Shown here one piece after another: positions 48,136-55,770 of a stretch of DNA of 64,000 nucleotides. Every line of letters begins with the position of its first letter. Position 1 is the first letter of the stretch. Both the position numbers and the translations under genes were made by a program. Under the pieces are notes generated by a model that saw only the letters and a program-made list of their open reading frames with translations, was not told the origin of the DNA and searched no databases. Source of the stretch: Glycomyces luteolus (lineage in GTDB: Bacteria > Actinomycetota > Actinomycetes > Mycobacteriales > Micromonosporaceae); the NCBI RefSeq assembly GCF_027622875.1, contig NZ_JAPZVP010000010.1, positions 124,001 to 188,000 of the forward strand. The letters are read 5' to 3'.

Positions 48136-50562
48136 CTAGTCGTTGACGGCCCGCAGGACCGGCTTCGCGGTCAGCGCCCGCTGGAGTTCGGGCGAGGCGG
48201 CGATCGCCTCGCTCTGGACGGTGAAGGTGACCTGCTCACCGGGGACGAGCGTGATGAGGGCCTTGTCCACCACCGCGTCCGAGTCGAGGCGGTCGGCGAA
48301 CAGGCACAGGTCGCGGAGCACGCTCTCGGCGTGGACGGTGACGGCGACGCCGCCGTCGATCGCGGCGACTTCGGTCGTGAACCGGGCCTTCGGCCAGTCC
48401 ATGTCCTTGTCCTCCTTGGTGAACCAGGTTGCTCGCGGGAAGTCCTCGCGGCCGGTCATCAGGAATTCGCCGTCCTTCGGGATCGCGCCCGGCTCGAGTT
48501 CGAGCACGGCGGTGTCGCGCGGGTCGATCTCCATCTGCACGAGCGCCCGGCCGATGATGCGGCCCTCGGCGTTGCACTTCCAGAAGCCGATCACGCCCGC
48601 CCAGGTCTCGGCGGAGTCGTTGACCACCACCATGTTCAGGCCGTCGCCCTCGGGTTGGAAGGTCACGAGGCGCTCGGCGAAGACGTCGCGCAGCGCGTAC
48701 CAGAGCGGCTTGAGCCGCTCCTCGCCGTCGATCGCGGCCCACGAGGTGACGGGCCAGCAGTCGTTGAGCTGCCACATGATCGCGCCGGAGCAGTAGGGCT
48801 GGAGCGAGCGGAAGTACTCGATGCCGAGCCGGATCGCGCGGGCCTGGTTGACCTGCGTGAAATACAGCCAGTCATCGAAATCGCGCACGGGCGGCAGGTG
48901 GGCGTCGAGGCCGCGCTGGAGCTTCTCCTGGCCGCTCGCGGCCTTCTGGTGCCACAGCATCGCCGGGCTCGCGGCTTCGAGCGGTTCGTCGCTGACCATG
49001 CGCCGCACCGTGGCCCAGGTGGGCGGGGCCTGGTAGCCGAACTCGGCGACGAACCGCGGCTTCCAGTCGCGGTAGCGGGTGTAGTCGAGGTCGTTCCAGA
49101 CGTCCCAGATGTGGACGGACGCGTGCGCCTGCTCGTTCGGGTGCAGTTCGCGTGTGCCGGAATAGGGGCTGCCGGGCCAGTACGGTCGGGTGCCGTCCAC
49201 TTCGGCCACGAGCTTCGGAAGCAGGTCGTGGTAGTAGCCCGCGCCCCAGGTGCGCTCGCCGAGGTCGCCCTGCCAGTCCCAGTCGTGCCAGCCCCAGAGG
49301 TTCTCGTTGTTGCCGGTCCAGGTGACCAGGCTCGGGTGCGGTGCGAGGCGGACCAGGTTGTCCCGCGCCTCTTCCTCTACTTCGGACCAGAAAGGTTCCT
49401 CTTCGGGGTATGCGGCGCACGCGAACAGGAAGTCCTGCATGACGAGGAGCCCGAGACGGTCGCACAGGGCGTAGAAGTCGTCCGACTCGTAGATCCCCCC
49501 GCCCCACACGCGGATGCAGTTGATGTTGGCCGCCGCCGCTTGGGAGAGCCGCCGCGCGTAGCGGTCCGCGCCGACCCGGGAGGGCAGGACGTCGTCGGGG
49601 ATCCAGTTGGCGCCCTTGACCCAGATCGGCGCACCGTTGACCTTGAGCTGGTACGGCCGACCGTGCCCGTCGGGTTCAGTGTCCAGTTCGACGGTGCGGA
49701 ATCCGATCCTCCAGCGCCAGGAGTCGAGCACGTCAGGCCGCGATACCAGGTCGACGCTGACCGCGTAGAGGCGCTGGCTCCCGTAGCCGCGCGGCCACCA
49801 CAGCTCGGGGTCCTCGACTTCGAAGCGGATCTCGGCGGTGTCCGTCCCGGCGGGCACTCGGGCCACCTGCCCCCGGCCCTCGACCGTGCAGACGAGTTCC
49901 AGGTCCGTCTCGGCCGCTTTGTCAAGGCGCACTGCGAGGTCGAGGATGCCGCGGCCGTCGGCGACGTCGACCCGCGGGATCACCTCGGCGATCCTCGCGG
50001 TCTTCCAGCACTCCAGGCGCACCGGCCGCCAGATCCCGGCTCCCGCGAGGTTCGGACCCCAGTCCCAGCCGAAGTTGCAGGCGGCCTTGCGGATGAAGTT
50101 GCCGGGCTCGGGGTAGGCGTTCGGACGGTCGCCGAGCCGGTCGCGCTGGGCCTCGGCGTAGGTGTACGGCGCGGTGAAGTGCACCTCGAGTTCGTTGGCG
50201 CCCTGGCGGATGCGCTCGCGCACGTTGAAGCGGTAGCGGCGGTGCATGTTCGCGGTCTCGCCGATGACGGTGCCGTTGAGACTGATCCGGGCGACCGTGT
50301 CGAGCCCGTCGAAGACCAGGTCGATCCCGTCCCAGTCGCCCGCTTCATAGGCGAACGAGGTCCGGTAGGTCCAGTCGTGCCGGCCGACCCAGGCCAGGTC
50401 GCGCTCGGCCTCGTCCACGTACGGGTCGCCGGTGAGGCCTGCGGCCAGTAGGTCGGCGACCACTTCGCCTGGCACGGACGCCGGGATCGCGTCGACGGCC
50501 ACCGGGGCCCCGGGGTCGCCGGTGACGGTCCAGCCTTCGTGCAGGGTTCGCTTGGCGCTCAA
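48136..50562 (-). CDS. GH2 beta-mannosidase
   Basis: An 808-residue intracellular glycosidase (no signal peptide) that releases mannose from the non-reducing ends of manno-oligosaccharides. The N-terminal sugar-binding domain (20-200) contains NFGWDWGPNLAGAGIWRPV, typical of beta-mannosidases. The catalytic TIM barrel has NCIRVWGGGIYESDDFYALCDRLGLLVMQDF, the acid/base Glu in TWTGNNENLWGW (about residue 420) and nucleophile Glu in FVAEFGYQAPP (about 505). The LacI gene is divergent and a secreted mannanase lies beyond it, making a mannan pathway: cleave outside, take up, split inside. Promoter elements lie at 50804-50860. Confidence 0.94.
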   Translation of the reverse strand: MSAKRTLHEGWTVTGDPGAPVAVDAIPASVPGEVVADLLAAGLTGDPYVDEAERDLAWVGRHDWTYRTSFAYEAGDWDGIDLVFDGLDTVARISLNGTVIGETANMHRRYRFNVRERIRQGANELEVHFTAPYTYAEAQRDRLGDRPNAYPEPGNFIRKAACNFGWDWGPNLAGAGIWRPVRLECWKTARIAEVIPRVDVADGRGILDLAVRLDKAAETDLELVCTVEGRGQVARVPAGTDTAEIRFEVEDPELWWPRGYGSQRLYAVSVDLVSRPDVLDSWRWRIGFRTVELDTEPDGHGRPYQLKVNGAPIWVKGANWIPDDVLPSRVGADRYARRLSQAAAANINCIRVWGGGIYESDDFYALCDRLGLLVMQDFLFACAAYPEEEPFWSEVEEEARDNLVRLAPHPSLVTWTGNNENLWGWHDWDWQGDLGERTWGAGYYHDLLPKLVAEVDGTRPYWPGSPYSGTRELHPNEQAHASVHIWDVWNDLDYTRYRDWKPRFVAEFGYQAPPTWATVRRMVSDEPLEAASPAMLWHQKAASGQEKLQRGLDAHLPPVRDFDDWLYFTQVNQARAIRLGIEYFRSLQPYCSGAIMWQLNDCWPVTSWAAIDGEERLKPLWYALRDVFAERLVTFQPEGDGLNMVVVNDSAETWAGVIGFWKCNAEGRIIGRALVQMEIDPRDTAVLELEPGAIPKDGEFLMTGREDFPRATWFTKEDKDMDWPKARFTTEVAAIDGGVAVTVHAESVLRDLCLFADRLDSDAVVDKALITLVPGEQVTFTVQSEAIAASPELQRALTAKPVLRAVND

Positions 50563-50604
50563 AGAGACTCCTATGCCTTGGTTAGCGAGCGATGGGCACG
50601 GCGC

Positions 50605-50628
50605 GGGACGCTCGCCCTAGAGCGTCCC
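50605..50628 (-). other. Hairpin in the beta-mannosidase leader
   Basis: GGGACGCTC (50605-50613), loop GCCCTA, GAGCGTCCC (50620-50628), 42 bases upstream of the mannosidase start. It could be the leftover terminator of the lost permease gene just upstream, now inside the leader. Confidence 0.5.
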
Positions 50629-50641
50629 GGTCCGAACGTAC

Positions 50642-50728
50642 TCATGCCTTGATACCCGAAAGGGCGATGCCCATGATGCTGCACCGCTGCTTCATCAAGG
50701 GCATCGCGAGGGACCCCATGCTTCGAGA
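50642..50728 (-). pseudogene. C-terminal remnant of a sugar ABC transporter permease
   Basis: An open stretch of 28 codons between stops encodes SMGSLAMPLMKQRCSIMGIALSGIKA and ends in TGA. The end, QR...GIALSGIKA, is very like the last residues of MalG-type carbohydrate ABC permeases (QRyfvxGIALxGxKG). Nothing upstream in frame resembles the rest of a permease, so the gene has been deleted, leaving only its end. Short similarity, hence moderate confidence. Confidence 0.45.
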
Positions 50729-50803
50729 TCACGGTGACGTTCACTCCGTTCGGGTAAGGGGTCCACCGGCGGGGCACAGCGCGGCTTACGGGACTCGTGG
50801 GAC

Positions 50804-50860
50804 GACAGCGCTTAACCGAGTAAGTGACCCGAACCTATATCTCATCTCACACCCAGGCAA
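50804..50860 (-). promoter_or_regulatory. Promoter and operators of the beta-mannosidase gene
   Basis: Minus strand: -35 TTGCCT (50860-50855), 17-base spacer, -10 TAGGTT (50837-50832). Just downstream lies GGTTAAGCGCTGTCG (50817-50803), sharing GACAGCGCTTA (50804-50814, plus strand) exactly with the pectinesterase promoter; TAACCGAGT (50813-50821) overlaps it. On the plus strand TTGACC (50865-50870) with AATTAT (50889-50894) may serve lacI. Rest of 50563-51033: the hairpin and permease remnant listed separately. Confidence 0.6.
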
Positions 50861-51033
50861 TGACTTGACCGCACCGTGACCCAATTGAAATTATGGTTGT
50901 CGATATATCGAAGAAGCACGCTGAACCGGTTCGCCGAAACCGTGCGCTAGAGTCTTGGAACCGGCGCCTCGCCCTGATCCACAGGCCAGGCCCTAACGCG
51001 GGCCGTACCCGAAGCCACCTGAGAGGACCACCG

Positions 51034-52083
51034 ATGACCAGGCGAGTCACCATCGCCGACATCGCCGCCGCGGCGGGAGTGTCGAAGGGCGCGGTCTCCT
51101 ACGCCCTCAACGGGAGGCCCGGGGTCTCGGAGGCCACGCGGACCAAGATCCTCGCCATAGCCGCCGAGATGGGCTTCGTCCCCAACCGGGCCGCCCGCTC
51201 CCTCTCGGTCTCCTCCGCGCAGGCCGTGGGCATCGCGCTGCGCCGCTCCGCGCGCACCATCGGCATCGAGCCGTACTACATGGAGCTCATCAGCGGCATC
51301 GAGGCCACCCTCTCGGCCGGGTCCTTCGGCCTCACGCTCCAGATCGTGGGCACCGTCGAGGAGGAGCTGGAGGTCTACCGGCGCTGGTGGGCCGAGCGGC
51401 GCGTCGACGGCGTGCTGCTGTGCGACATCGGCACCAGCGACCGCCGCCTCGACTTCATCGCCGACCTCGGGCTTCCCGCCGTGGCCGTGGGCGGTCCGGT
51501 CGAGGGCGCGCGGGTCCCGGCGGTCTGGCACGACGACGTCGAGCCGTGCCGCGACATCCTCGAGTACCTGTACACCTTGGGCCACCGCCGCGTCGCCCGC
51601 GTCGCGGGCATCCCGGGCCTGCTCCACACCGCGATCCGCGACCAGGCGTACGCCGACACCGCGGCCGAACTCGACTTCGAAACCGTCACGACCATCCACA
51701 GCGACTACACCGGCGAGCAGGGCGCCCAGATCACCAGGCGGCTGCTCTCCTCGTCCAAGCGCCCCACCGCGATCGTCTACGACAACGACGTGATGGCCGT
51801 GGCCGGCCTCGGCGTCGCGCACGAGCTCGGCCTCGAAATCCCCGAGCAGCTGTCGGTCGTGGCCTGGGACGACTCGCCGCTGTGCCGCCTCACCCACCCG
51901 GCCCTCACCTCGCTGACCCGGGACATCCCGGCATACGGCTCCAAATGCGCCGAAGTCCTCCTGACGCTCATCGGCGAGAACAAAGTGAGCGAGCCGCCGA
52001 GCACCGAATCGCGAACTTTCTCGGTTCAGTGCAGGCCCGCGCAGCTCTCGCCGCGCGGCTCGACGGGGCTGGCCCAGGCCTGA
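51034..52083 (+). CDS. LacI-family transcriptional regulator
   Basis: A 349-residue sugar-responsive repressor. The N-terminal LacI helix-turn-helix is VTIADIAAAAGVSKGAVSYALNGRPGVSEATRTKILAIAAEMGFVPNRAARSLS. The periplasmic-binding-like effector domain follows (VGIALRRSARTIGIEPYYMELISGIEATL...TAIVYDNDVMAVAGLGVAHELGLEIPEQLSVVAWDDSPLCRLTHPALTSL). ATG at 51034 has GAGAGGA upstream and starts exactly at the DNA-binding domain. Between divergent beta-mannosidase and a downstream mannanase, so it probably responds to a manno-oligosaccharide. Confidence 0.95.
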   Translation: MTRRVTIADIAAAAGVSKGAVSYALNGRPGVSEATRTKILAIAAEMGFVPNRAARSLSVSSAQAVGIALRRSARTIGIEPYYMELISGIEATLSAGSFGLTLQIVGTVEEELEVYRRWWAERRVDGVLLCDIGTSDRRLDFIADLGLPAVAVGGPVEGARVPAVWHDDVEPCRDILEYLYTLGHRRVARVAGIPGLLHTAIRDQAYADTAAELDFETVTTIHSDYTGEQGAQITRRLLSSSKRPTAIVYDNDVMAVAGLGVAHELGLEIPEQLSVVAWDDSPLCRLTHPALTSLTRDIPAYGSKCAEVLLTLIGENKVSEPPSTESRTFSVQCRPAQLSPRGSTGLAQA

Positions 52084-52184
52084 GCCGCGGCCCGCGGCGG
52101 TCCTCGCAGTTCCGGCCCGCCCACGGACCAATCTCGCGGCACATCTTGAACCCCATCAATATTTATGGTTCTCTATGTTGAAGC

Positions 52185-52203
52185 GGTGATTAACCGATTC
52201 ACC
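52185..52203 (+). promoter_or_regulatory. Inverted-repeat operator of the mannanase gene
   Basis: GGTGATTAACCGATTCACC: arms GGTGA and TCACC, containing TAACCGATT (52191-52199) as in the pectinesterase promoter. A -10-like TATGTT (52174-52179) puts the transcription start inside the operator, 30 bases before ATG at 52233. No confident -35. Confidence 0.55.
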
Positions 52204-52232
52204 TCCCACCCGGATCTACAGATGGGATCGAC

Positions 52233-53642
52233 ATGGAAACCGGCTCACCCGACGCCGCCCCGGCACGGCGTCGACTGACACGCCGCCGCCGCATGCGCAA
52301 GTGGCTCATGGCAACCGCCGCCGCTCTGGCCGTCGCCTTCGCGGGGGTCTGGCAGCTGATCCCGGCGAGCGCGCAGCAGACCGGCGGATTCTCGATCGAG
52401 GGCACGCGGCTCATCGACGCCAACGGCAACCCGTTCATCATGCGCGGCTCCACCCACCCCGACGTCTGGTACCAGGGCGAGTTCGAGAGCTTCGGCGAGA
52501 TCAGCGACCTCGGCGCCAACACCGTCCGCGTCGTCCTCGGCTCCGGCCAACGCAACTGGGGCACCACCAGCGGAGCGCGCGTGCAGCAGATCGTGGACGA
52601 ATGCAAGGCCCAGCGCCTCATCTGCGTCCTCGAAGTCCACGACACCACCGGCTACGGCGAAGAGGCCGGCGCGGCCAGCCTCGACCAGGCCGTCACCTAC
52701 TGGGAGGGCCTGTACTCCGTCTTGGAGGGCGAAGAGGCCTACGTGCTCATCAACATCGGGAACGAGCCGATCGGCAACACCAACCCCGCCCAGTGGACCC
52801 AGGCCACGGTGAACGCCGTCGACCGCATGCGCGACATCGGCTTCGAGCACACCCTGGTCGTGGACGCCCCGAACTGGGGCCAGGACTGGACCAACACCAT
52901 GCGGGACAACGCCCCCGCGGTGGCGGCGGCCGACCCGCTCGGCAACACGCTGTTCTCGGTGCACATGTACCAGGTCTACAGCTCCCCGCAGACCGTCATC
53001 GACTACTTCGACGCGTTCGAGGCGATGAACCTGCCGCTCATCGTCGGCGAGTACGCCGACACCCACCAGGGCTCCACGGTCGCCTGGGAGACCATCCAGT
53101 CGGAGGCGCACGCGCGCGGCATCGGCTGGATCGGCTGGTCGTACTCGGGCAACAGCGATCCGATCCTCGACCAGGTGCTCAGCTTCGACCCGAACCAGAT
53201 GACCACCTACGGCGAGCGGATCTTCGAGTCCACCTACGGCATCGGGAACACCGCCGAGCGCGCCTCGGTCTACGGCGACGACCCGGACCCGACCACGCCG
53301 ACCTCGACCCCCAGCGACGATCCGACCACCGGCGGCCCCGCCGAGGGCGACTGCACCGCGAAGATCGCCGTGGTCAGCTCCTGGGGCGGCGGCTGGCAGG
53401 GGAACGTCACCGTCACCGCCGACCAGGGCGCCGTCGACGGCTGGCGGCTCACCTGGACGTGGGCCGGGGCCACCCGGATCACGAGCAGCTGGAACGCCGA
53501 CCTGACGGCCTCCGGTGCGGGCGTGACCGCGCAGGACGTGGGCTGGAACGCCTCCGTCGCCAGCGGCCAGAGCCGCGAGGTCTTCGGCTTCATCGCGTCC
53601 AGTCCGACCGAGATGCCGGCCGTGACCTGCGAAGCGATCTGA
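52233..53642 (+). CDS. Secreted GH5 endo-beta-mannanase with CBM2
   Basis: A 469-residue extracellular enzyme. Signal peptide: Arg-rich start, hydrophobic MATAAALAVAFAGVW, cleavage near PASAQQ (48). The GH5 domain (50-345) begins GFSIEGTRLIDANGNPFIMRGSTHPDVWYQ, the GH5_8 mannanase pattern, with acid/base Glu178 in INIGNEP and nucleophile Glu273 in IVGEYAD. After a Pro/Thr/Asp linker comes a family 2 carbohydrate-binding module (CTAKIAVVSSWGGGWQGNVTVTADQGAVDGWRLTWTWAGATRITSSWNAD). It would degrade mannan on plant cell walls and feed the GH2 enzyme nearby. ATG has GGGA five bases upstream. A GH5 cellulase is the alternative. Confidence 0.9.
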   Translation: METGSPDAAPARRRLTRRRRMRKWLMATAAALAVAFAGVWQLIPASAQQTGGFSIEGTRLIDANGNPFIMRGSTHPDVWYQGEFESFGEISDLGANTVRVVLGSGQRNWGTTSGARVQQIVDECKAQRLICVLEVHDTTGYGEEAGAASLDQAVTYWEGLYSVLEGEEAYVLINIGNEPIGNTNPAQWTQATVNAVDRMRDIGFEHTLVVDAPNWGQDWTNTMRDNAPAVAAADPLGNTLFSVHMYQVYSSPQTVIDYFDAFEAMNLPLIVGEYADTHQGSTVAWETIQSEAHARGIGWIGWSYSGNSDPILDQVLSFDPNQMTTYGERIFESTYGIGNTAERASVYGDDPDPTTPTSTPSDDPTTGGPAEGDCTAKIAVVSSWGGGWQGNVTVTADQGAVDGWRLTWTWAGATRITSSWNADLTASGAGVTAQDVGWNASVASGQSREVFGFIASSPTEMPAVTCEAI

Positions 53643-53658
53643 TCGGGCAATGAAAAAG

Positions 53659-53688
53659 CGGGCGGCGGACCTCTCGGTTCGCCGCCCG
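53659..53688. terminator. Bidirectional terminator between mannanase and a small basic protein gene
   Basis: CGGGCGGCGGACC (53659-53671), loop TCTC, GGTTCGCCGCCCG (53676-53688), one mismatch of G-T type. On the minus strand it is followed by CTTTTTC, a true U-run, for the gene ending at 53715. Confidence 0.85.
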
Positions 53689-53714
53689 TCTCGTGTGCGT
53701 GCTAGCCGCGCTCC

Positions 53715-53933
53715 TTAACCGTTCTTGGTCGGGAGCTGGAACTTGGCGGGCCCGCCCTTAGGCATCTGGGAGCGGACGCCGCCCTTCTTGTTGCCGATGG
53801 GCTGGTGGCCGGTCTTCTCAGCCTTCTTGCCGCGGGCGAGCGCGCGGCGCTGCTCGCGGTTCAGCGGCTCCTCGGCGGTGCCTTCGGTTGCTTCTTCTGC
53901 GGCTTCTTGGGCCTTGGGAGCTTCGGCGGTCAT
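53715..53933 (-). CDS. Small conserved basic protein
   Basis: A 72-residue protein: acidic Ala/Glu start (MTAEAPKAQEAAEEATEG) then a strongly basic tail (PLNREQRRALARGKKAEKTGHQPIGNKKGGVRSQMPKGGPAKFQLPTKNG). No enzyme motif; charge suggests nucleic-acid or ribosome binding. Similar short proteins are common in actinobacteria. ATG at 53933 follows GGGGAAG; the frame extends upstream but that part is unlike coding sequence. Followed by a U-run terminator, which supports a real gene. Confidence 0.75.
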   Translation of the reverse strand: MTAEAPKAQEAAEEATEGTAEEPLNREQRRALARGKKAEKTGHQPIGNKKGGVRSQMPKGGPAKFQLPTKNG

Positions 53934-54136
53934 ACGCTTCCCCTTTTCGGGTAGAGAGTGAAGAGACGTGAGCGCGAAACGGAGTCTGACTCGACGTCTC
54001 GAGAACTTGGCACTCAGTCGTATTGGCGGCCTCATCGCAGGAGGCGGCCGAATCTCTTCTAAAAGATCATGCCGCCCACTCTAGCGGAGGCCCTGACGCG
54101 GCACAACAGCGTTTGCGAGTGGCGGCCGAGTGACTC

Positions 54137-54150
54137 TACCCTCATACGCA
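54137..54150 (+). promoter_or_regulatory. Leaderless -10 box of the transglutaminase-like gene
   Basis: TACCCT (54137-54142) lies seven bases before ATG at 54150. Confidence 0.6.
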
Positions 54151-55412
54151 TGACACAGCCCAGCCGTCGCAGCTCGCAGGCCGACCCGGCGCCCAGCCCG
54201 GCGAAGCTCGCGCGCGTGCGCACGGTCGCCCAGGACGCCATGCGCGGCGCCCGCTGGTGGACCCTCCTCGACCTCGAGCGGATCCTCCGCGCCGACACCG
54301 AGTTCTGGCGCGACCTGTGGGCCCCCTCCCTCGCGATCGCCGCCCACAAGGTCGGGCTCAGGAATGCGCGGTCGCGGCTCGACGAGGCGATCGACGCCGG
54401 GTTCCACCAGACCGACCTGTTCGAACCCGAGCTCTCGGCGGCGTTCGGCGCGGACCCGGACTGGCAGCGGGTGATCGAGCGCGCCCGCGCGAACGTTCCC
54501 GTGCCCGCGCTGCGGCTCACCGCCTGGCCCGAGCCCGGACCGGCCGCGCCGCTGCGCCTCGACCGCGCTGAGGCCCACCGCGTGCCGCAGCTGCTGCCGC
54601 GCCTCCCCCGGCCCGGCGAGGGCGCTTGGGAGACCGCCAAGACGCTCCTGGGGTGGACGGCCGGGCTGTGGCGGCACGCCAACGCCCGCATCAACGCCGG
54701 CGACGCCCTGGACGTGCTCGAACAGGTCGCGAACGGCGCGCGCTACTCCTGCGTCGAGTACTCGATCGTGCTCGCCCAAGGACTCAACGCGCTCCGCGTC
54801 CCGGCCCGCAGGGTCTGGCTGCGACGCGGGGACTACCACGACGGCATCGGGCAGGGCCACGCCGTGGCCGAGGCCTGGATCGACGACCTCGACCAGTGGG
54901 TGCTGCTCGACGGCCAGCACGGGGCGTACTGGGCCGATGAGCACGGCAAGCCGCTGAGCCTGCCCGAACTGCAAGCGCGCGGACACCCCGCGCGGCCGGT
55001 GCACGTCGGCGCGCGCGAGCTCATGAAGGACCCGGCCCTGTGGGCGGCGTACTTCGCGCACGCCTCGGTCTCCGGGATCGCCTGGGAGCCGAAGGGATTC
55101 GTGCCGGTCTTCCAGGACGGCCAGGTCCTCGCTACCGAGCGCCTCGTCCGCGACAGCGCCGACGCCTACCCGCGGCTCTCCGACCTCGCGATCGGCGTCA
55201 CCGCGATCGGCGGCGCACCGGCGGTCGAGTTGAAACCCGTGCACCCGTATGCGGTCGCCGGGTCCTGGAACGGCGAGACCATCACTGTGCAAGGGCGGCA
55301 GCGGTTCGCGCGTGTACTCGACCGCGAGCCGGGCGAGCACCGGGCGGCGCTGGCCGCCGTGACCCCGTACGGGCCCTTGGCGTCCCGCGAACTTCGCTGG
55401 ACCGCGAGCTGA
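54150..55412 (+). CDS. Transglutaminase-like cysteine protease-fold protein
   Basis: A 420-residue cytoplasmic protein. The central region carries a transglutaminase-like triad: Cys in ARYSCVEYSIVLAQGLNALRVPARRVWL (about 200), His in GQGHAVAEAWIDD (about 233) and Asp in QWVLLDGQHG (about 248). The N-terminal 130 residues are helical, and the C-terminal 120 hold a beta-rich segment (VELKPVHPYAVAGSWNGETITVQ). Function could be peptide cross-linking or deamidation; not known. ATG at 54150 is supported by TACCCT seven bases upstream. Confidence 0.82.
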   Translation: MTQPSRRSSQADPAPSPAKLARVRTVAQDAMRGARWWTLLDLERILRADTEFWRDLWAPSLAIAAHKVGLRNARSRLDEAIDAGFHQTDLFEPELSAAFGADPDWQRVIERARANVPVPALRLTAWPEPGPAAPLRLDRAEAHRVPQLLPRLPRPGEGAWETAKTLLGWTAGLWRHANARINAGDALDVLEQVANGARYSCVEYSIVLAQGLNALRVPARRVWLRRGDYHDGIGQGHAVAEAWIDDLDQWVLLDGQHGAYWADEHGKPLSLPELQARGHPARPVHVGARELMKDPALWAAYFAHASVSGIAWEPKGFVPVFQDGQVLATERLVRDSADAYPRLSDLAIGVTAIGGAPAVELKPVHPYAVAGSWNGETITVQGRQRFARVLDREPGEHRAALAAVTPYGPLASRELRWTAS

Positions 55413-55448
55413 GAGAACCGTGCTGAAATACGATGCGGTTTAATGTCT

Positions 55449-55483
55449 AGTATTCCGGTAGGAGTACTGTTATATTCGAGTCA
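55449..55483 (+). promoter_or_regulatory. Operator and leaderless -10 box of a leader peptide
   Basis: AGTATTCC-GGTA-GGAGTACT (55449-55468) is an inverted repeat, seven of eight arm positions matching, directly before -10 TATATT (55471-55476), which is six bases from ATG at 55483. A repressor bound here would cover the promoter. ATTCC...GGA arms recall Rrf2-type (CymR-like) sites; that link is a guess. Confidence 0.6.
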
Positions 55484-55557
55484 TGAAGCCCGCCAACGCT
55501 CTCGCACAGCGGCGCGAGGTAGACCAGATGCGCGTCGCCAGCGCCCTCTGTCGCTGA
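55483..55557 (+). CDS. Cysteine-type regulatory leader peptide (24 aa)
   Basis: ATG AAG CCC ... TGT CGC TGA encodes 24 residues ending RREVDQMRVASALCR. Short leader peptides with the ending RxxVDLxRVASALCR are known in actinobacteria upstream of sulfur-metabolism genes, where slow translation of the terminal Cys codon controls downstream expression. A strong -10 box six bases upstream makes it a leaderless gene. The gene downstream (55771) is a haloperoxidase-like enzyme, not an obvious sulfur gene. The rest of 55413-55770, apart from the operator, shows no gene. Confidence 0.65.
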   Translation: MKPANALAQRREVDQMRVASALCR

Positions 55558-55770
55558 CCCGATCCCGCCGGTCCTTGCCGCCCGCTCCCCCTGAGCGCCC
55601 CGGATCCACTTCCCTCTGAGCCGCAAAGGCTTTCGCACGGCACTGCCGATCCCGAATTCCCGCCGATACCGCAGGTCGGCGCCGCAGTCGCCGCGACAGG
55701 GCCGTCCGCACGCACGCGTCCGACCTATTGCTTCACGCCTTCATTCGTACTGCACACCACAAGGAGCACC

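Noticed and set aside
50571-50777. 68-codon frame on the minus strand before the beta-mannosidase
   Set aside because: No family resemblance and it reads the permease remnant in the wrong frame; a different frame gives the permease-like ending.
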